A stretch of 18,270 nucleotides of DNA from Spirochaetia bacterium. Its GTDB lineage: Bacteria; Spirochaetota; Spirochaetia; Treponematales; Treponemataceae. Made by a program: the position numbers and the translations under genes. Location: assembly GCA_900769975.1 (NCBI GenBank), contig CAAGIR010000011.1, positions 1 to 18,270 of the forward strand, written 5' to 3'. This document shows, in pieces, positions 13,235 to 18,270 of this stretch. Below the pieces are notes generated by a model. It did not search any database, was not told the origin of the DNA, and saw nothing but the letters and a program-made list of their open reading frames with translations. Each line of letters starts with the position of its first letter. Within the stretch, counting starts at the first letter, position 1.

Positions 13235-15712
13235 TTAGCCGAGAGTAATTTCAACATTAACTTCTTTTTTACCGTCAACAAAAGGAACAACGCAGCCATC
13301 AACAGCTTTACCATCCACAACCAAAGATTTTACACCTTTGCAAACGTGATTAGGATTTTTGATAGAAATGTTGTATTTTGCACCACGGAAAAGACGAGTT
13401 GCAGTAAAGCCATCCCATTCAGAAGGAATAGAAGGATCCACTTTAAGACCGTCAAAATCAGGCTGAATACCCAAAATGTATTGACTTATAGCCACCATAT
13501 TCCATGCAGCTGTACCAGTAAGCCAAGAGTTTTTACCCTGACCAAAGTTTTTTCCAGTCTGACCAATGTCACTACCAGCATCTTTACCGCCAATCATCTG
13601 ACCATAAACATAAGGTTCAGTTTTGTGAATGTCAGAAGTTTCTTCAGTATAAGCAGGCGCAATTTCAGAATAATATTTGAAAGCCTGATTACCTTCACCA
13701 GCATAAGCAGCCGCACAAATAATCCATGCATTGTTGTGAGTAAAAATTCCAGCATTTTCTTTATATCCGCCTGGATAAGTTGAAATTTCACCATACTGAA
13801 TATAATACTTAGAATAAGCAGGATTATTCAAAACAAGACCATGCTTAGTATTCAGACGTTCATCAATAGCCGCAAGAGTTTTCTTTGTTGCATCCTTATC
13901 AATATCAGACATAATGGCAAAACCCTGAGGTTCGATGAAAATCTGACCTTCTTCACATTCTTTAGAACCCATTTTTGCACCAGTAGCATCATAAGCACGC
14001 AGGAACCAGTCACCGTCCCAAGCAGAATCCATAATGTTTTTCTTCATTTTGTCAATTTCAGCCTGAGCTTTAGCTGCATCATCCTTTTTACCCAGATGAT
14101 TTAAAATGCCTACAAAATTTGGTCCCACATAAGTGAACAAAGCCGCAACAAAAACAGATTCAGCAACTTTTGAATATCCGCCTTCATTCTTAAACTTCGG
14201 ATTAGTATAAGTCTGGAAACTTTCACCAGGAGTATCAGAATAACAAGAAAGATTAATACAGTCATTCCAGTCGGCACGCATAGCAAGAGGAAGTCCATGA
14301 GGACCCAGATTATTCACAATATGGTAGAAACTAACAGTAAGGTGGTCAAGCATAGATTTAGCCTTGGACTCATCATTATCATAAGGAACTTTTGCATCCA
14401 GAATAGACCAGTCCCCAGTTTCTTTAATATAAGCAGAAACAGAAAGAATCATCCACAAAGGATCATCAGAAAAATCTCCACCAATATCAGCATTACCCTT
14501 CTTTGTCAAAGGCTGATACTGATGATAACAACCACCGTCTTCAAGCTGAGTAGAAGCAATATCAATAAGACGTTCACGAGCACGGTCAGGAATCTGGTGA
14601 ACAAAACCCAAAATATCCTGATTAGAATCTCGGAATCCCATACCACGACCAATACCGCTTTCAAAGTAAGAAGCAGAACGAGAAAGATTGAACGTTACCA
14701 TACACTGATACTGATTCCAAATGTTAACCATACGATTAACTTTATCTTCAGGAGTATTAACATTCAAAATGCCCAAAAGTTTATCCCAGTAAGCACGAAG
14801 TTCAGCCATACCAGCAGCAAATTTTTCTGGAGAATTAAACTTTTCAATCATTGCGAGAGCTTTTTCTTTATTAATAGTTTTGCCGTCCGCTTCGAATTTT
14901 TTATCTACAGGCATTTCAACATAACCCAGTATGAAAACAAGAGTCTTAGATTCACCAGGTTTCAAAGTAATTTCTTTAAAGTGCGAAGCAACAGGTGACC
15001 AACCGTCAGCCAGAGAATTGCCACATTTACCGTCCAAAACCTGCTGAGGATTGTGGAATCCGTTGTAAAGCCCGATAAAAGTATCACGATCAGTATCATA
15101 ACCGTCAATAGAATCATTTACAGAATAGAAAGCAAAATGATTACGTCTGTCACGGTATTCAGTTTTATGATAAATAGTAGAACCGCAAATTTCTACACGA
15201 CCAGTAGAAAAGTTTCTCTGGAAGTTTGTACAGTCATCCTGAGCATCCCAAAGACACCATTCAGCAAAAGACCAGAATTTAAAAGTTTTTTCAGAAGAAC
15301 CTTCATTAGAAAGAACAACCTGCTGAACTTCTCCATCATAATCCTGAGGAACAAAAAAAGTCACTTCAGCTTTAAGGTCATTTTTTTTACCAGTAATAAC
15401 AGTATATCCCATACCATGGCGACATTCATAAGCATCAAGTTCCGTTTTTACAGGAGACCAGCCAGGATTCCAGATAGTACCATTATCATTAATATAAAAA
15501 TAACGTCCACCCATATCGATAGGAACATTGTTGTAACGGTAACGGGTAATACGACGCAAACGAGCATCTTTGTAAAAACTGTAACCGCCAGCAGTATTCG
15601 AAATTAGCGAAAAGAACCCCTGAGTACCTAAATAGTTAATCCAAGGATATGGAGTACGCGGTGTGGTAATCACATATTCACGCTTTGCATCATCAAAATG
15701 ACCAAATTTCAT
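13235..15712 (-). CDS. Cellobiose phosphorylase (GH94)
   Basis: An 825-residue GH94 enzyme, the usual length. The N-terminus (KFGHFDDAKREYVITTPRTP, then WINYLGTQGFFSLIS and SFYKDARLRRITRYRYNNVP) matches cellobiose phosphorylases closely. The presumed general acid lies in the RADWNDC motif (D481, D484). The reaction is cellobiose + phosphate to alpha-glucose-1-phosphate + glucose, saving ATP compared with hydrolysis. Without a signal peptide it acts on imported cellobiose in the cytoplasm. AGGAG (15719-15723) is 6 nt before ATG. A promoter (15793-15821) with a perfect palindrome at 15768-15783 immediately downstream indicates regulation, probably by a LacI-type repressor. A terminator follows at 13139-13199, so it is likely monocistronic. 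Confidence 0.95.
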   Translation of the reverse strand: MKFGHFDDAKREYVITTPRTPYPWINYLGTQGFFSLISNTAGGYSFYKDARLRRITRYRYNNVPIDMGGRYFYINDNGTIWNPGWSPVKTELDAYECRHGMGYTVITGKKNDLKAEVTFFVPQDYDGEVQQVVLSNEGSSEKTFKFWSFAEWCLWDAQDDCTNFQRNFSTGRVEICGSTIYHKTEYRDRRNHFAFYSVNDSIDGYDTDRDTFIGLYNGFHNPQQVLDGKCGNSLADGWSPVASHFKEITLKPGESKTLVFILGYVEMPVDKKFEADGKTINKEKALAMIEKFNSPEKFAAGMAELRAYWDKLLGILNVNTPEDKVNRMVNIWNQYQCMVTFNLSRSASYFESGIGRGMGFRDSNQDILGFVHQIPDRARERLIDIASTQLEDGGCYHQYQPLTKKGNADIGGDFSDDPLWMILSVSAYIKETGDWSILDAKVPYDNDESKAKSMLDHLTVSFYHIVNNLGPHGLPLAMRADWNDCINLSCYSDTPGESFQTYTNPKFKNEGGYSKVAESVFVAALFTYVGPNFVGILNHLGKKDDAAKAQAEIDKMKKNIMDSAWDGDWFLRAYDATGAKMGSKECEEGQIFIEPQGFAIMSDIDKDATKKTLAAIDERLNTKHGLVLNNPAYSKYYIQYGEISTYPGGYKENAGIFTHNNAWIICAAAYAGEGNQAFKYYSEIAPAYTEETSDIHKTEPYVYGQMIGGKDAGSDIGQTGKNFGQGKNSWLTGTAAWNMVAISQYILGIQPDFDGLKVDPSIPSEWDGFTATRLFRGAKYNISIKNPNHVCKGVKSLVVDGKAVDGCVVPFVDGKKEVNVEITLG

Positions 15713-15767
15713 GTTATTCTCCTAAAAGCCGCCCGGCTAAAAAACCAAGCAGAAGTACATATTTTTT

Positions 15768-15783
15768 ACAACGAAAACGTTGT
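15768..15783. promoter_or_regulatory. Candidate LacI-family operator of cellobiose phosphorylase
   Basis: ACAACGAAAACGTTGT has two perfect 6-bp arms (ACAACG/CGTTGT) around AAAA. It lies 9 nt downstream of the -10 box, so a bound repressor would block transcription. The CG-containing arms and size fit LacI-family operators, but the regulator gene is not in the window. Confidence 0.65.
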
Positions 15784-15792
15784 AGTTTCTTC

Positions 15793-15821
15793 AGTATACC
15801 TTCTAACGCCCGAAATTGCAA
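15793..15821 (-). promoter_or_regulatory. sigma70-type promoter of cellobiose phosphorylase
   Basis: On the minus strand TTGCAA (15816-15821) and TATACT (15793-15798) are separated by exactly 17 nt. Transcription would start near 15786, about 70 nt before ATG. Confidence 0.7.
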
Positions 15822-15826
15822 GTACA

Positions 15827-15858
15827 TTTTTTTTAATACCAATTTTTTTTAATACCAA
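15827..15858. repeat. 16-bp tandem duplication across the lipoprotein stop codon
   Basis: TTTTTTTTAATACCAA occurs twice without a gap (15827-15842 and 15843-15858). The second copy contains the last two codons and the stop of the lipoprotein gene. The other copy lies immediately downstream and ends 6 nt from the phosphorylase -35 box. Confidence 0.85.
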
Positions 15859-18119
15859 CCTGGCAAAGCATACGGTCTGAATTCATTTTGGTTTACAGAA
15901 ATAGAAGTAACCGATCGACCAGTTTCAGTAACATCATCATAGTGATCATTGTTTATACCAGTTGTTCCAATAAGGAAGTATGAATAATTCTCTGCATACG
16001 GATATTTTTCTACATTATTTACGTCGTTATTAGCAACTGGATCGTCCCAAGCAATATCAAAAAGTTTCCATTCATTATTATAAAAACACTGACCCCAGCC
16101 ATGTTTCAAACTGACCGAAGATTGATATCTTGCTCTTACACCAATGCTTCTAGCAAAAGCAGTATACAAGTTGGCATATCCTTCACAAACACCCATTTCT
16201 TTTTTTACAACAGAAACAGCATCTTGAAGTTTCCTTTTTGAAAGTTCTAGAGAAGCATTATCATAATGCAATTTATGTATTTCCCAATCGTGCAAAGCTT
16301 GTAATTTCTGCCCAACTGTTGCATTCTCTGGAAGTTCTGAAAGAACTGCATTTACAACATTACTTATTATAAAATCATCACCCTGACAGTAGTACGAAGG
16401 CATAAGTTCAATGGCATTATCCATGCTATGAGTATTTGTAACAGTGTAAGTAATAGAATTTTCAGATAAATAAGAACACTTACCAAAACATTCTCCGGCC
16501 AAAATAATGCTAGCTAAATCATATATGGTTACTGTATACTCTTTTTCAGTTCCAAATCTAAGCCAAACACGTGTATAAAAATCATCTTTTAAAAGAACAA
16601 AAGTTTCATAATCGCCAGATATAATTCCAACCAAGGCATAATTCTGTGCAGCCGGGTTCGTCACCTTTCCCTTTAACACAAAAAATCCATCTGTACTAAA
16701 ACTTTCTTCAATAGGTGCTTTTGAGAATGTAACAGTTCCAGTAGACATTTCCCCTGTTTCTCCCTCATAACCAGTAAACGGTTCGCCTGCAATTGTCACA
16801 CTATCTTCAAGATAATCTTGCCCATGCACAATTACGGTAGTATTACTAGCCACTTTTCCATCGATTGTAGCGGTTACTGTATAAGTTCCAGCAGCAGAAC
16901 CAGGAGAGAAAAGTCCATTTTCAGTTATTGTTCCTCCTGTAGTTGTCCATGTTATTTCTCTATTATTTCTTGTGCTGCCATCAGAGCGTAATGCAGATGC
17001 TGTAAACTGAATATCAAATCCACCGACATAAGTCTCTTGCTTTCCTTTTGGATAAATATCTGCCGCTTCTGTGGTATCTGAAACTAAAGATATATTGTCC
17101 AGGTAAACAGTGTTAGTTAATGATTTAGAATAAAGATCTTCAGTTTTTTCTGCAGCGAACACAATAGAATGAGCCCCGGCAGGAATATCTATAGAAGCTT
17201 TTTTCCAAATTTGTCTATAAGACCCCTGTTCTTTTAATTTTTCTTCACCATCCACATACACTTTGAAGTAATCAAATTTACAAAGGTCAAGTTTATATTC
17301 AAAAGTCAAAGCAGAATCAACAGTTGGATTTACACGGAAAATTTTAAGAGCAGAATTTCCTCCTTTTTCATCGTAATATGTTGAAAGTGCATAAACTTTT
17401 CCATGCGTGTCAATAAGAGCATCGCCATACTGTTCCCAGCTTTCAAGAACTTTATCTGTAGAAACAGTGGAATAAAGTCCTTCTGCAATCCAAACGCTAT
17501 TATCGATATCAGATTCAAAATTTTGTGATAATGTTTTTGCAGCATCTTCGGAAATACTAATACTTAATGCGTCAAGATAAACCTTATTAGATATTCCATC
17601 CGTATATCCTTTATCAAATGAACCAATTGATTTCCATTCAACAGTATGTTTACCTTTTGTTAGATAAAAACGTGCTATTTTCCAAGAACCTTCGATTCCT
17701 GTATAAGAAGATTTCAATGCATCATCAATATAAAATTCAAGAGATCCGTCATATTCTGAATAAATATCAGTTTTATATGCAAAAGAAAGAACAGAATCTT
17801 CATTTAGAATAACAGTTCTTTTTAGAGATGCTGTTGCAGTTTGAAGACACTTATAAGCAAATTCTACCGCTTTGCCATCATCATCATAATCATCAGTTAA
17901 ATTTACAAGAATGGGTTTTACATAGGATGCATAATTACTATTCGCCGTGGTTGTTATTGAAAAAGAACTATCAATAGAGTCTTTTCCAAAACCTTTTTTA
18001 TTAAATTCTGAAATTTCAATAACACTTTCATCAAAATTAGTCGGTTGTGCACAATTTGTAATTATAATAGAAGAAAAAATTACAAAAATTGTTACCAAGA
18101 AAATTTTTAGTTTATTCAT
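15849..18119 (-). CDS. Large lipoprotein with duplicated modules, Ig-like domain and transglutaminase-like domain
   Basis: A 756-residue predicted lipoprotein. The signal peptide (about 1-22) ends in IITNC with the lipidated C23. The Asn at -1 is unusual but spirochaete lipoboxes are relaxed. Two similar beta-rich modules follow (about 84-190 and 195-347), both ending in NKVYLDALSIS- or NTVYLDNISLVS-like strands. Next is a Big_2/Ig-like module (about 358-433, WTTTGGTITENGLFSPG), an unassigned beta-rich part (about 434-560), and a transglutaminase-like domain with C645 (GVCEGYA), H673 (HGWGQC) and D688 (LFDIAWDDP), a complete triad. Such domains are mostly peptidases or amidases. Surface or periplasmic processing of protein or peptidoglycan is possible. 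A TATAAT box lies 8 nt before ATG, with no normal Shine-Dalgarno sequence. Confidence 0.85.
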   Translation of the reverse strand: MNKLKIFLVTIFVIFSSIIITNCAQPTNFDESVIEISEFNKKGFGKDSIDSSFSITTTANSNYASYVKPILVNLTDDYDDDGKAVEFAYKCLQTATASLKRTVILNEDSVLSFAYKTDIYSEYDGSLEFYIDDALKSSYTGIEGSWKIARFYLTKGKHTVEWKSIGSFDKGYTDGISNKVYLDALSISISEDAAKTLSQNFESDIDNSVWIAEGLYSTVSTDKVLESWEQYGDALIDTHGKVYALSTYYDEKGGNSALKIFRVNPTVDSALTFEYKLDLCKFDYFKVYVDGEEKLKEQGSYRQIWKKASIDIPAGAHSIVFAAEKTEDLYSKSLTNTVYLDNISLVSDTTEAADIYPKGKQETYVGGFDIQFTASALRSDGSTRNNREITWTTTGGTITENGLFSPGSAAGTYTVTATIDGKVASNTTVIVHGQDYLEDSVTIAGEPFTGYEGETGEMSTGTVTFSKAPIEESFSTDGFFVLKGKVTNPAAQNYALVGIISGDYETFVLLKDDFYTRVWLRFGTEKEYTVTIYDLASIILAGECFGKCSYLSENSITYTVTNTHSMDNAIELMPSYYCQGDDFIISNVVNAVLSELPENATVGQKLQALHDWEIHKLHYDNASLELSKRKLQDAVSVVKKEMGVCEGYANLYTAFARSIGVRARYQSSVSLKHGWGQCFYNNEWKLFDIAWDDPVANNDVNNVEKYPYAENYSYFLIGTTGINNDHYDDVTETGRSVTSISVNQNEFRPYALPGWY

Positions 18120-18127
18120 AATATTTT

Positions 18128-18158
18128 ATTATAACACCCCCTCGGTAATATGTATCAA
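18128..18158 (-). promoter_or_regulatory. Putative promoter of the lipoprotein gene, leaderless arrangement
   Basis: On the minus strand a perfect TATAAT (18128-18133) ends 8 nt before ATG. TTGATA (18153-18158) lies 19 nt further upstream, a long spacer. GAGGGGGTG between the boxes would be a Shine-Dalgarno candidate only if transcription began further upstream, and it would then be about 15 nt from the ATG. Confidence 0.5.
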
Positions 18159-18167
18159 CAACAGGCG

Positions 18168-18203
18168 AAAAAGTAGCCACGGGCAAACGAACGGCTACTT
18201 TTT
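18168..18203. terminator. Bidirectional terminator-like hairpin
   Basis: AAAAAGTAGCC (18168-18178) and GGCTACTTTTT (18193-18203) form a perfect 11-bp stem with a 14-nt loop, flanked by A and T runs so it could terminate transcription from either side. A third GTAGCC lies at 18214-18219, and TACGAG/CTCGTA (18231-18236/18252-18257) forms a further short inverted repeat. No gene was seen in 18204-18270. Confidence 0.65.
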
Positions 18204-18270
18204 GGTCTGTTGAGTAGCCGCTTGTTTCGGTACGAGCGACTATTACGGTAACTCGTAAATCAAAACCCGC

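Noticed and set aside
14297..15607. Long plus-strand open frames (233 and 184 residues) opposite the cellobiose phosphorylase gene
   Set aside because: They are antisense to a clearly recognisable full-length GH94 gene and their translations show no domain. They are shadows caused by codon usage.
15729..15741. AGCC/GGCT mini-hairpin before the cellobiose phosphorylase ribosome binding site considered as a riboswitch or terminator
   Set aside because: The stem is only 4 bp and no larger conserved fold is visible in the leader of about 70 nt.

Overview
The window reads as an AT-rich chromosomal segment from a host-associated spirochaete, most likely a gut or rumen Treponema. That placement is inference. 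It rests on a cystalysin/PatB-type C-S lyase, a cellobiose phosphorylase, a GH113-like glycosidase, a spirochaete-style lipoprotein with a relaxed lipobox, and low GC. No rRNA or tRNA was seen.

Left part (1-1663, + strand): the tail of a transposase-like protein abuts a decayed DUF3427-type helicase. That helicase keeps an N-terminal HKD (PLD-like) domain and Walker A, then jumps directly to its extreme C-terminus through an internal deletion. An intact MutT/Nudix gene overlaps the old helicase stop codon by ATGA. Next (1681-4056, - strand) is a two-gene sulphur amino-acid operon: a MetB/MetC-type transsulfuration enzyme followed by a PatB/MalY C-S lyase. It has a strong promoter bracketed by two inverted copies of a candidate operator.

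Middle part (4306-7453) is a gene graveyard around one intact gene. It holds an internally deleted AAA_14/DUF4143 ATPase, a transposase C-terminus, an unidentified C-terminal fragment, an intact AAA_14/DUF4143 ATPase, the first 33 residues of a C5 cytosine methyltransferase, a short antitoxin-like gene, a GC-rich hairpin element and another unidentified fragment. The intact ATPase is preceded by four copies of a 15-bp box spaced exactly 33 bp apart. The last copy overlaps the presumed -35 region. This is the most striking unexplained structure in the window.

Right part (7461-18119, all - strand): a 2H-phosphoesterase (2'-5' RNA ligase-like), a copper P-type ATPase (CopA), a GH113-like glycosidase, a CitA/DcuS-type histidine kinase without an adjacent response regulator, a cellobiose phosphorylase (GH94) with a clear promoter and a LacI-type palindrome just downstream, and a large lipoprotein with duplicated beta-rich modules, an Ig-like module and a transglutaminase-like Cys-His-Asp domain. 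The GH94 and GH113 enzymes both lack signal peptides and point to cytoplasmic handling of imported beta-linked oligosaccharides.

A recurring feature is that several genes (2H phosphoesterase, GH113, lipoprotein, and less clearly the AAA ATPase) have a TATAAT-like box 5-12 nt before the start codon and no Shine-Dalgarno sequence. Others (metB-like, patB, copA, GH94) have good AGGAG sites. This suggests a mixture of leaderless and leadered transcripts.
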